64,000 nucleotides of DNA from Dendrocalamus latiflorus. Taxonomy: Eukaryota; Streptophyta; Magnoliopsida; Poales; Poaceae. The stretch covers positions 12,476,728 through 12,540,727 of the forward strand of contig CM029610.1 of assembly GCA_017311315.1 (NCBI GenBank), read 5' to 3'. The notes beneath the pieces were generated by a model. The model did not search any database and had not been told where the DNA came from. It saw nothing but the letters and a program-made list of their open reading frames with translations. Shown piece after piece: positions 10,979 through 22,000 of this stretch (within the stretch, counting starts at the first letter, position 1; each line of letters opens with the position of its first letter). The position numbers and the translations under genes are program-made.

Positions 10979-13300
10979 TTAGTCATCAAACAAAGACATG
11001 CATCCAATGTGGAGCCAACTCGTAAAGAAATCAAAGGAAGGGAAAATATATCTAGTCATCAGAAAGGTTTTTGTTTTGAGTCCGTAACGACCGATGGCCG
11101 AAATCACATCCACGTGATGTTGCTTGATGTTGTCTCGTGCGTTTCAGAGGCGGAGTCCAAGTATTGTTCAGACGTTGTGATTTTCTCTGTTTTTATTTTA
11201 TTTTTTGTTATTCTTAGTCGGTCTCGGACATTACGATTCTTTCGGCCGAGCCAACTTTAAAAATACCTGTTGGATGCGCGAGTTAGGGACAGACCACCAC
11301 AAACAAAAATAGATCTATTATCTAGTTATGTATGCAAAGTTGATGTTTTCATGCATGGCATCGTATACGAGTTGTATACGACTCGGCGTAGGAGTTCGAA
11401 CGTGTGTGTTAGTTGGTTTCGGAAGTGCCATAAAAATCTGGCCACCCGCCAATGTAAAGGATTCGGGGGTTTTTGATCTAAAAGAGAAGGTGCGCCGTGA
11501 TTGAGCGAACAATAGAAAAAGAGATTCATTGCATGCATGATGGCTACGTGCTGATAGATATTTAGTTCTCGTGAGCATGCATGTGTTGATAGTTTTTTCC
11601 TGAGACTATTGATTGGAGCAAGCAGGCTGCCGCGTCTTGTTTTTTGTGTTCGGATACCGTGGGCGGCGGCGTTTTCTTTTCTTCTCTTCGGAGCGTTCGC
11701 CGGAGTCTCAAATTCGGTAGGCGCATCCGAAGCTTTGGTCGACGCCTTCTCGTGTGCTCGTGCGTGAACTCATGTAAGCGTACGTCGTGGCCGTTCTCAG
11801 TCAGCGAGAAAAGAAGGCGCATCTAAAAAGCTACGCATTTAGCAAGTAGTGTTCAAAGCCATCACGTGAAGGTAGTAGCACAAGGTATTTAAGTTTCTAG
11901 TATTATTTATTTTGTTGACTAATTCCTTACGGATTTTGCTTAGTTGCATAATTAGGACTTAATTTTCTCGACACTTCTGCATCAGCAATCTTATTTATTT
12001 TATATCTCAAGTTCTAGACCTCCGATTGACATATTTGCAGTTGGGTTAGTTCAATAACTTTCTCTAGTTTATTCTGACAAAGATTGAGGTTAATCGGAGT
12101 TACGAATTTTTATCGAGATCAGTTTTACTAAGGATACAGTGTTCTGTCCAGAACTTTAAACAAGGCTTAAATAGGTTTTGTGTTAAAAGGGGAGTTTTAA
12201 AATTTTTATAGCTTCCGCAATCATTCACCCCCCCCCCTCTGATTGCCTATCTTAGTGTTATTGATAATTTCATCCCGCTTTTTATGCAGCCGAACAGACG
12301 CCCCCTCCATCAAAACCTCGCCACCATCTGTCTTCAGCAAGCATCGTTTGGTGACCCTAAGCCTATGATCTTGCTTGTGCCGTTGCTGTGCAGCTCTCCT
12401 GGTAAAGTTCTTCTTCTGATGCCGAGAACTCTTCCCCATGCTGTAGAGGGATTTTTTTATAGCTGTAATGCCTATCTACTACATTGCAAATTGTTAATCA
12501 GTGCGAGTTTTTCACTGTTGTATGGTATGCTTTGAATGACAAAATTCTGTGGAGAATGTCTCTTGTTAGTGCACTTCACATCATTTTGCAGTGGAGAACT
12601 GCAGATCCCAACGACATACTTTTGCATACAACCCAAGTCTGATTATAGCCACAACCATTGTTTTGCTTTATCTGCATGCTTATCTCCTAGTTTATCATGT
12701 CATCCGTAGGGATTCCTTATCCCTTTCTCCACACATTTCAAGGAAACACTTTACGCTAGCTACAGACAGGACTAATGCGAGTAAAGGGGTTTGTTTACTA
12801 CATTTCTTTTTTTTAGTACAACAGCAGCTCACTGTTAAGTTCATATATTAAATTAATCTTAAGAAAATAGGAGAAACTGTCAATGTGATGTTTAACATCC
12901 GAAAGAGGATGGTTATGGTACACACATATGTAATTTATTTATTTTTGCACACCATCCACTAGTAATCGATTGCATTGTGTTTGAAATTAAGATGACGCCG
13001 AAAACACTATATTCTGTTATCAGGGTAGTTAGGAGAAACAAAAGAAAGTTACATACTTTTGCATATGAAAAGTAAACTGCACTGATCTGGATTGATTTTC
13101 TCCTTGAGTTCACTATATTAACTCTGTTTTGATTGCTTGGCTCCTTTCTCCGTTATGTCACCAATGACGTTAATTGGAATCTAACCTGCTCACTGTAGGA
13201 TTGCTTGGCTCCTTAACTCTGTTTTTTACTACTATCTGTAGGAATAGAAATTCAGTAGAGAATAACAGTCAACACAAAAAGAGTTCCAAATTCATCTAGG
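10979..13300. other. CACTA interior without a recognised gene
   Basis: Moderate GC with short ORFs and scattered intron-like AT stretches. Fragments such as 11644-11826 and 12221-12439 show no domain I recognise. The phrase AGCCATCACGTGAAG recurs at 7870 and 11857, a sign of internal duplication in the element. No transposase motif was seen on either strand. Confidence 0.5.
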
Positions 13301-13328
13301 CAATCTATAGGATATCAAGATTTATCAC

Positions 13329-13904
13329 CTTTACACCATTGGTCACTACCGAAGTACACAATGGGGATGCTTCTGGATATAGGCTGATATACCTCGATGT
13401 CTTGAGCATATGGGTCTTGATCATGCCATTCTGTAAGCGCCTAAGATGCTCTTCCAACCACAAAAGTAATCCATCTTGGGGCATATCATTATTAGTCGGC
13501 CTTATCAATGATTTAGGTACACATGGCATCATTTCTCCATCTAGTAATTTGGCGGTGCCAACATAAAGTTCACCATTTGAACAATTAACGAGAAATGTTT
13601 TTGGACGATACAGTGAAGTTGCCACTATGATGAGCTTGGACCCATCAAAAACACCTAGCTCATTGAAGTCGTGATAAAATTATGTTGTGTCTTCAACAAT
13701 TTGCTCAAGTGGTGATAAGTAGACATTTACGAAGTGGTCATAAAACATATAGCCTCCTATTATGCCAAGAGGAGCCATTAGTACATTCTCATAATGGTTC
13801 AGCTGACCATTGCAAAAGCGGTACAATAGCTTTGTGGGCATAGGGAGCTTGAAACCAAGATCATCCTCTGCTGATTTTATCTGAGCTTCAGAAACACCCT
13901 ATGA
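13329..13904 (-). pseudogene. Captured exon fragment of an F-box SKIP16-like gene (SMI1/KNR4 and start of ApaG region)
   Basis: Read on the minus strand, the segment encodes a SMI1/KNR4-like stretch (EAQIKSAEDDLGFKLPMPTK, then GGYMFYDHFVNVYLSPLEQI). A linker with WLEEHLRRLQNGMI follows, and then SLYPEASPLCTSVVTNGVK, which is how the ApaG part of plant SKIP16-type F-box proteins begins. The fragment ends at a good splice donor (AAAG/GTGATA, exon end 13329). An in-frame TAA near 13680, just after VEDTT, breaks the reading frame. The F-box and most of the ApaG domain are absent. It lies inside the CACTA element in antisense to the window, so it is best read as a transduplicated gene fragment, not a working gene. 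Confidence 0.75.
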
Positions 13905-14879
13905 GCTGCATTTTGCTTTCTTTTTCTCTTGTTCAGCCAGCAGAGTGGACTACAATGAATTGATTTTTCTCTAAGCTTTCAGCCGATCTTTCTCTGTGCT
14001 TTTATTTGGTTTCGGACAGCATGGGCTGCTTCTAGTTCGGTCATGAGCAGCTGCCTTATTTCTTTCGGGTGATGGACAGCACACCAACTTTTGTTTTCGG
14101 TTGTTCCTAACAGTACATGTCTCGGCCAACAATTATTGTCTCATTTTGATTGGCCGAATGATGTGTGTATCTTGCTGTCCTATTCTTGTTTGCTCAAGTT
14201 TTCTTTTGGTATTTACTTCTTTCGGCAGCAGTAGTACTCATTTCGGCCATGCATGCTTAATCAACCTCCTTGCCGAGAGTACAGGTAGCAGATTTTTGTT
14301 TGGGAATTGCTCTTGAGCATCTCTTCCCAATTAGCATTTATTGTTGCCGAATGCATTTCTGGCTTTGGGTCTACTGCAGCTATCAGTTTCTTCTTGTACT
14401 TTCTTTTGGCCCTTGGTGTTGTTTGCCAAACCGAACAGCAGTGCAGTACCATTTTTCTGGTGGTTCTTGAGCTCTTCATATTTTGACAATCATGTCTATA
14501 TCTCTAGACAGTTGCATTGATGCAGTAATGAACATATGTATTCATGTTATGAAAATTTATTCCATTTACAATGTGTTACTGTCGTAATGAGCTGAACAAC
14601 TGATGCATATGCCATTTTGAATGATTTTATTCAGGAGGAAGGAATAAATTGAGTGCAGTGCTCGAGCCATGGGAAGCTAAGGTCAATTCAAGCTATTCAG
14701 CGAGGTCAAGCCAAGCTTCAATGCAGTGATAGCTAGGGACATTTTAGTGATGCTTGTAATACAACTTCAAATTATTGTCACAAACAAAGTTGGTTTCATT
14801 TCAGATATGTGTAGCAGCAAATTCTATTTTTGATATAATGATTTTACTACATTAGTTGATTCTTGTTGTGACAAACATT
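13905..14879. other. CACTA interior, intron-like sequence beside the captured fragment
   Basis: T-rich sequence with repeated TTCGGC/GCCGA words (13975-14420) and no convincing ORF. It may be intron of the captured F-box gene followed by ordinary CACTA interior. Confidence 0.4.
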
Positions 14880-15587
14880 AATGGCGTTGCAATAATTCTT
14901 GTTGCTACTAAAGCAATGCGTTGCAATATACACTATTCCCTTCAACTTTTGGCGTGGCAATATATGCTATAGCAACGAAAAAACAGCGTACCAAAAGAGT
15001 CTATAGCAACAAAAGATCAAGCGTGGCAATAGAGGCTGTTGCAACCAAAGTATGTGCGTGGTAATTGAATCTATTACCACGAATTCTTTGCGTGGCAATA
15101 TCACTATGTCCTATTACCACAAATTCTTTGCGTGGCAATAGCACTCTGTCCTATTACCACGAATTCTTTGCGTGGCAATTGAATCTATTACCACGAATTC
15201 TTTACGTGGCAATTGAATCTATTACCACGAATTCTTTGCGTGGCAATATAGTATATTGCTACCACCAATTTTCGTTGCAATTTAACTTATAACCACGAAA
15301 TCGGCATGTTGCAAATGCCATCTACAGCAACGCCTAATTGCGTGGTAATAGTTGTTATTTCCACGCAATACATTGTTGCATAAACTATGTATTGCAATGC
15401 TTTATTGCGTTGCAATAGGTAAACGTTATTGCAACGAACCGAAATACCATGGCCCAAACATTAGACCACGCAACTTCTTGCCACGCCTCCTAACGAAAAT
15501 TTAGCGTTGCAACAGGTGCTATTGCAACCATTTTAGGCCTATTGCAACGTTTCGGCGCCGTTGCAATAGGCCCAAAAATTAGTAGTG
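14880..15587. repeat. CACTA right subterminal repeat array and terminus
   Basis: Repeats of GCGTGGCAATA, TTGCAACG and their complements fill this end. Between about 15071 and 15240 a 30- to 50-base unit containing ATTACCACGAATTCTTTGCG occurs five times in tandem. The array explains the repetitive ORF at 15065-15292. The element ends at 15587 with TTAGTAGTG. Confidence 0.85.
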
Positions 15588-16411
15588 ATTGCGCACGAAT
15601 AAAAACTACTGATAAGTTCATACTACAAATGTAAGACTCGAATCACACAACAAAACACCCCACTGATTGGATTGCACATGTAACTCACCAGCAACTCGCA
15701 GAAGAGACAGCGTCGGCAAGCTGCACACGAACGGGAACGCCAAATCACCTCCTCTCTCGGCCGCCTCCTTTAGATCTAACCAAGGAGACAAACCGCCGAT
15801 GAGTTCGCCAAGCAGCCGAAGAGGCGCACCAACGAGACTCTCGCCTTTTCCTCTCTGGCACTCTCTCGAACCCTTCGCCTGAACACAAAACCGCACAATA
15901 CACATGTTACTCACCAGCAAACACGCACAAATAGACAGCGCCGGCAAACTGCACAAGAACGGGAACTGCAAATCACCTGCTCTCCGCCACCTCCCTTACG
16001 TCTAACCGAGTAGACAAAACGCCGATGAGCCGGAGATCCCCAATCACTTCGTCGAGCAGACGAACAGGCGCACCAAAAGTCTCTTGCCTTTTCCTCTCTC
16101 GCGCTCTCTCGCCGATGAGTCGGAGATCCCCAATCACTTCGCCGAGCAGAAGAACAGTCGCACCAAAAAGTTTCTCGCCTTTTCCTCTCTTGCTCTCTCT
16201 CGAATCCTCCGCGCGCTCTCTCTCTCTCTCTCGAAGCGATAAGGAGAGGCGCGCGGAACGATGAAAATAAAATTAAATTCGTACGGCCAAAATGCTAACG
16301 GGCAGGCCAAAACGCTACGGACCCGTTTCGGCGAAGATCTCAACAAAAGATCCGACGGATGACAAAATGGACCGAAGACAAATAAAATTTCAGGCAACTG
16401 TGCACTAGCAA
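15588..16411 (-). repeat. Inverted-repeat arm 1 (continues at 6421-6502 across the CACTA insertion)
   Basis: Read leftward from 16411 (TTGCTAGTGCACAGTTGCCTG), this matches 18496 onward in opposite orientation, through CT/GA microsatellite, GC-rich 5'-UTR-like sequence and AT-rich sequence to about 6421. It contains an internal duplication absent from arm 2: ACTCACCAGCAA blocks near 15684 and 15911, and GCCGATGAG blocks near 15795, 16021 and 16111. It looks like a long terminal repeat of a Mutator-like element or the 5' region of the minus-strand gene at 1-4627. No protein is encoded. Confidence 0.7.
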
Positions 16412-17271
16412 TTCCGTTTAAATAAAGGGATGGCATAGCGCGGCCATGGCGACAAGGAGGCAATGTTGGCGCGAGATTTCACAAATAGCGCACAAGAAAC
16501 TGAGCTTGTGGGAACATGTCCGTGATTGACAAGGTCACGGCGAAGTTGTGCTCAAGGTCTGGGTGACACGGCGAGGTAATGGCGCTGAGCGAAGCGGTCA
16601 TACGGCGTGCAAGTGTGCGAGACAGAAGAGTGCGAGCGCAACGTGGCGTGGGGAAGAAGCACAGTGCTCTCGCCACACCCGATTAACAGGTGCGGCCAGG
16701 GGCCTATGCGTTAACGAGCATGAGGGTGAGTACGTGCAGACCGCCATTGCGCTGGGCTGGCGATGTGTCCACGCGAATACGGGCCGAGATCGCGAGATGC
16801 TCGGCCAGTCAGTGCGCCGGCGGAGGGGGAAGAAAAAGAGGCCGGTGCAAGCTAGCCTGCGTGGGGGGGAGGGAAGAAAGCAAGCAGGCCAATGAAGCAA
16901 TTCAGCCCAGCCGAGCGAAAGAAAATAAATTCAGCTTTGAATTTATTTGAGAAGTTAAATTGAATATAGATCGAATCTTGATTTTGAAAATTCAAATCCT
17001 TCTTTGCCATTTTCTCTAGAAACTTTACAAAATTCAAAAAGGAAATGCAAAATTTGAATTTTTATAAAATTTTAAATAAACTCAAATTTCAATTTTTTGA
17101 GATATAACATCCTTGTTGGATAAGCACATCCTTCACCACACATTGCCACACACTAAAATTTTCTTCACCGTTAAATTTCTCTACTTGATTCCACATCATC
17201 GAAATTGATATTGATCTTATGCTACCTGATACTTTGCTGATCTTCTCACTAATCAAATTAATTTGGTCTTG
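16412..17271. other. No gene recognised
   Basis: The first 500 bases are GC-rich with overlapping short ORFs on both strands (for example 16548-16895) and no recognisable domain. From 16920 the sequence turns AT-rich. The part just left of 17272 would be the internal 5' leader of the minus-strand LTR relic. Confidence 0.4.
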
Positions 17272-17800
17272 GCTCTAATACCACTTGTTATACTTTGATA
17301 TCTCTCCTCATGCGCATTAGCTTCCAGATCAGATCAGAATTGCGAAATATGGCACGAACGTGCATGATATCAAGAACAAAGTAGATAAATCTCATATATA
17401 TATGGAGACAAAATAATGATGACAAAATAATCACAACGAGAGAGAAAGATTTGGCAAAACTGACCAAAAATCCTTTAGCACGACTTCAAAAGAGTACAAA
17501 GGATTTGTCGCTCGCTGACAACCCCTCGAATCTTGTAGGACTCTTGGATCCTTATTCTATTTAAAAATCTAGTACTAAAGAAAAATATAGTCTCTAATCC
17601 TCTTATGCGTCCTTTGCTTTGGATAGTTAGTATGTAGCTTAGGTTCTTCATGGCCACCGCTCACGGTTTTATATAATGCTCCACTAGTTCTCCAAAGCGA
17701 AATCAGAATCCTAATCCTATTGTGATTAGAATAGAAATCCTTATTGCACATCTCTTCCAAATCATATTAGATTAGGTATGAATCACCATACTCTACATAT
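17272..17800 (-). mobile_element. LTR retrotransposon relic: one LTR plus primer-binding site
   Basis: On the minus strand, an LTR-like end CAAAGTATAACA is followed by AGTGGTATTAGAGC at 17285-17272. This is one base off the initiator-methionine tRNA primer-binding site TGGTATCAGAGC. Upstream within the putative LTR are a TATA-like ATTATATAAAA near 17670 and TC-rich leader sequence. The outer LTR boundary is uncertain and probably lies near the (ACAT)n tract. No second LTR or polyprotein was found, so it is a truncated copy. Confidence 0.6.
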
Positions 17801-17833
17801 ATAAATATATACATATGCACACACGTATATATA

Positions 17834-17870
17834 CACATACATACATACATACATACATACATACACACAC
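17834..17870. repeat. (ACAT)n microsatellite
   Basis: Eight or so uninterrupted ACAT units followed by an AC run, next to TATATA-rich sequence. Confidence 0.95.
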
Positions 17871-17896
17871 TCATTTGGATTAAGCTTGTACGTGAT

Positions 17897-18030
17897 TAGG
17901 GGTGGATATCACACCTGCATGGCTCAAAAAAACTTGTTAGGCAAGTGACTCGGCTCAACTTATTAGGCTAACAAGCTAAAATGGTTGCTTGGCTTGGCTC
18001 GCCTCGATTGTAAGCTCAAGCTTAGATCCT
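17897..18030 (+). mobile_element. Possible hAT terminal fragment
   Basis: TAGGGGTGGATATCACACC resembles the hAT end at 8645 and is followed by GGCTC/GAGCT-rich sequence like that element's subterminal region. A similar GCTCATGAGCT-rich patch occurs at 32040-32130. No matching end with an 8-bp duplication was found, so the boundaries are unknown. Confidence 0.3.
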
Positions 18031-18495
18031 TAGACTCGGTTTGCAGTTCATCACAACCAAAAATATAGAATAGGTATCATAAAAAACATCCAGTGGATAG
18101 TGAGCCATACTGGAGTCATGATTAGTGGCACACAAATACACATCTGCTGGCATTTTTCCAAAATCTCCGGTAAGAATTAACAGACGGCGGTAGCCACAAC
18201 TTGTAAGCAATTGTGCAACCTATATTCAACAGTCCCTGCTCCAATTAGTAGTACATACCAAGCACGACGAGAGTGGAAGCCTCTTATACCTGGATCTCCC
18301 TGAGCACTTGGACGCGCTTCCTAACCTTGGGCTCGAGGCTCTCGAGCATGTCCATGTGCCGCGCCGCCAATCCCTGTATGGTGTTCTGCACAAGCGCAGC
18401 ATCGAATCAAATACAAGTCCACCACAAAACCCTAAAACCAACCCCTCGCCAAAGCCCGATCAAAAACAGCAAAACCCCGCAAAAAAAAAACGAGT

Positions 18496-19081
18496 TTGCT
18501 AGTGCACAGTTGCCTGGAATTTCAGTTGTCTTCAGTCGATTTGTCATCCGTCGGATGTTTTCTTGAGATCTTCGCTAAAACGGCCCGTAGTCTCTATCGG
18601 ATCCACCCGTTAGCATATCGGCCCGTATAACGAATTTATTTTTGTTTTCGCCTCTCCTTATCGCTTCGAGAGAGAGAGAGAGAGAGCGGACGGTTCGAGA
18701 GAGAGCGAGAGAGCGGAAGGCGAGAGACTTTTTGGTGCGCTTGTTCGTCTGCTCGGCGAAGTGATTGGGGATCTCTGACTCATCGGCGTTTTGTCTCCTC
18801 AGTTAGATCTAAGGGAGGCGGCGGAGAGAGGAGGTGATTTGGCGTTCCTGTTCGTGTGCAGCTTGCCGGCGTTGTCTCTTCTGTGAGTTGCTGGTGAGTT
18901 ACATGTGCAATCCAATCAGAGCTGTGTTTTGTTGGGTGATTCGAAACTTACATTTGTAGTATGAACAGATCTATAGTTTTTTTGTGCACAATGCTTGATG
19001 CAACAATCTTGGCGAAGGAAAATCGTAGATGGTCATTGTCGGACCTGGGCCGCAGTTTGTGAGATATAGTGGTGGTGTTGT
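18496..19081 (+). repeat. Inverted-repeat arm 2, with the CACTA-free insertion site at 18990-18992
   Basis: This matches arm 1 (16411 leftward) in inverted orientation, sharing TTGCTAGTGCACAGTTGCC, the GA microsatellite, ACTCATCGGCG, ATGCTTGATGCAACAATCTT and AGTGGTGGTGTTG. At 18990-18992 the plus strand reads AAT between GTGCAC and GCTTGATG, exactly where arm 1 carries the 9.1-kb CACTA. Arm 2 also lacks arm 1's internal duplication. It lies inside the NAP1-like intron. Confidence 0.75.
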
Positions 19082-22000
19082 TATTTTCTCTAGGATATTT
19101 TGTCCTTCGGTTCAGTGATTTTGTTCGGTGAGTCCTCCTTGTCCTTCTCGTGTTGATTTTTGTTTAGTGATTTTAGATCTGGCGATTTCATGTTGATTTG
19201 TGCCTTTGCTCGCCCTTTTGCTCCCCATTCTGTTCGGTGTGCTTTGCTGGTGTGCTCTCATTGCTTGCTGCTCACTAATCTGCTCTGCTTCGTGCGAGCT
19301 GAATTTTCTTGGTGTGCTTCCTTATCCTATGATCTGTGTGGATGGTTGGTGTATAGCAGCATGTTGATTGGTTGAGGATTGTGCTCTTTGCAAGTACTAT
19401 TTTTGACTGCATCGGGTGGGTATGTGTAGGGAGAGGCACAACAGAAAGGATTTTAGGGTAGACCAATTTTGGATCAAGTTCATTACATCCGGTTCATTTG
19501 TGGCTTGTTGTAGCAATTTTTCATGATTTAGTTTCTGTCTCCATAGCCGATTGGTGTCTCCGTAGTTCAATTGTATGCAATGGCTTAATTATGCCTGTAG
19601 GTGGTAGTTAGTCAGAACTTTGCATATTTTACATGTTGCAAAGGAAGGAGGGAAGAAGTGGAAATCCACGACTGAAGAAGTCAGTAGCGCTACTTCCATT
19701 CCCTTGTCTGTTCAATTTTTGATGTGTCCGATTGCATAGTTGCTCATGGCTACATAACATGTGTTGATTATCTGGATCAGGAGAAGCCTTAGATCAGGAG
19801 AAGAAGCCTTACTTTGACAAGGCTACAAAGTTGAAGGCTCTGTAAGTTCTTCAGAATTTGCAATTCTGCATTGCTGATGCAGCTCTAGTTAATAATAAGA
19901 ATGTGTCACCTCATACATAATGTTGGCTTTTTGTTCCTCATTTACCGTTGCCTGTGCTTTAAGAGAACAATGTGGCTTGTGTTTCTATTTTGTTATCTCT
20001 TTTGTAATTGGCACGCGTCGAGATTCTCTAGTTTCAAGGGGGAGGGGATCTAAACAGTAGTAGCAGTAGTGATGGATGTGCTATGCTAGTACATGCATAG
20101 AGGCATTAATGGTAAAATATAGAAGATAAATGGCAATTGCTTCATCCTATGAAATAACTGCCACATGAAAAATTTCATAGTATTTAATCTAAAATTGCAG
20201 TCTTCAGTAATATGCAATTTCAGAAAAGCTTTGCTGCAATTTTCTGTTTGATCTTGACTTTCAATTTCTCTTCGGATTTCAATATTGAAGATCTATAATT
20301 TTCCCGACCTGTAGCCTTTTCAATTTTGTAGGCTTCATTTAGCTTATTTTTTTAGTTGTTTAGATTAGAGTAAATTTCTATATATGCTTTTTTTTGAAGG
20401 GGTTCACCAATCATTAATTTGTTTTTGTCAAGTTTAGATAAATTTTGTGTCTCTGTTTTTGAAGGGTTCACAAATTATAACATTTTTGTCTAGGTTAGAA
20501 TAATTATTTATTTGTCTATGTCTCTACTTTTTTTCAGATAAATTTATTTGTCTACGTCTCTATTTTTGTTTTTTCAGATAATGCTTAGTTGTGGAACCAA
20601 AAAAAGAATTTTTTGGATTTTAACCAATACAGAACATGTATCCGACTTACCTTTTTGACTAATTTAAGTTGTTCTATTAGCCTATTGACCAAATTAAGTT
20701 GAGACCAATTCAGTTAAGTCATATGCGCAGTTGTTTTCAGTTCATGTTCTGAAAAAATTAATGTAAAATACCCATGCGTTTTAATGCATTTAGTTGGCTA
20801 ACTCTTACTACAATGCTGGCATGGTAATGGTTAGGAAGCCAAAATTAGCGAGGAACTGGAGATCTAGAGTTATACCTTTATTCAGGTACCAATTATTTTC
20901 CTTTGCTCTAGGTAAAATTTTGTGTTGTAATATTTCCTGAACAATTTGAGCTATTTTCCATGTCTTCTAAATGCTTTATTATATCCAAACTGTGAAATCT
21001 TCTTTGTTCTTTTTCTCAAATAGCTCCTAATATCCTCTTATGTTATCTCAATAGTAATATGGTGTTCCCTTATCTATCATATCTCCAAAAATTCATTTGT
21101 TCAAATGTTTGAAGTGAGTTGTAGCTGTAATAAGAGTATCTTTATGGAGTTGTTTCGGCATAGCTTTCATACGCTTATTAACCTATGCCCCTAGTAATGT
21201 TGAAACTGAGTTATACATTAAGTATGTTCTTTTCTTCTCCAAATTTACATGAGATGTACGGAATAACCTTTACTCAAAAGTTAGTGTTCGTAATAACTTG
21301 CAATTTAAGCTATAAAATTTGAAATATTAGATCATATGAAAACTTGCACACTAATTTAATTGAACTTTCAATTTGACATAATGTGCAATTTTAGTATTCT
21401 ACAAGTGTAATTTACATTATGGCCTCATTTAATATGTTCTTTTTCAATATAAATGCAGAGTTGTGGAGTGTAAATTTATGACACATTAGTATTGCACAGA
21501 GCATAAGGTAGATGCCTTGTTGAATCTGTCTATTTTTTTGTATCCTAGTGTGATTTACATTTGATTTGTTTAGGTTAACATTTTGTATAATGTTAGGGGT
21601 TCACTAACACATTATTTATCCTTGTCATAGCCTAGAAAGTAACTTGCTTGGTTAGTATAGAAACTTGAAAGATTTTTAACTAAACATTCAGTGTTAGCTA
21701 ATGTGCAATTTTTAGTTCGAAGTTTGTGCAATTTGTCAAATATTTGTTCATAAGAACTCATATTCATTTTTTAGTTTATGTTTATGTTATTTATTTTTGT
21801 AAGGGTTCACAAACAAATGGTTTTATTCTGTCTACTCTAGAAATTTAAATGTGTTTGTCATTTTTGCAGGGTTCTATTGAGAGAAATCTTCTATGTTCTT
21901 CCAATTGATATGTGCTGAATTTAGTTTATGTTCATGTCTATTTATTTTTGTTATGGTTATCAAATAATGAGTCATTTTCTGTCTACCATAAAAAATTAAT

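Larger units (their letters stand above)
6503..15587. mobile_element. Non-autonomous CACTA (En/Spm) transposon, 9.1 kb, with nested elements and captured DNA
   Basis: The left end reads CACTACTAGATTTTCGGCCTA. The right end, reverse-complemented, reads CACTACTAATTTTTGGGCCTA, 18 of 21 identical by my count. Both ends are flanked by ATT (6500-6502 and 15588-15590), the 3-bp duplication expected for CACTA. Dense subterminal repeats of TTGCAACG/GCGTGGCAATA type fill 6530-6990 and 14880-15560, as in family members where transposase binds such repeats. I found no TNPD-type transposase, so movement would need a helper. The interior holds a TIR element, a hAT element, a minisatellite and an F-box gene fragment. 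An unoccupied inverted copy of the insertion site at 18990-18992 confirms the boundaries. Confidence 0.9.

Noticed and set aside
15065..15292. 75-aa ORF with repeated NSLRGN/LLPRIL units
   Set aside because: A translation of the CACTA subterminal tandem repeats, not a gene.
17834..17870. CRISPR-like or centromeric array
   Set aside because: A simple (ACAT)n microsatellite without spacers; CRISPR arrays are not expected in plant nuclear DNA.
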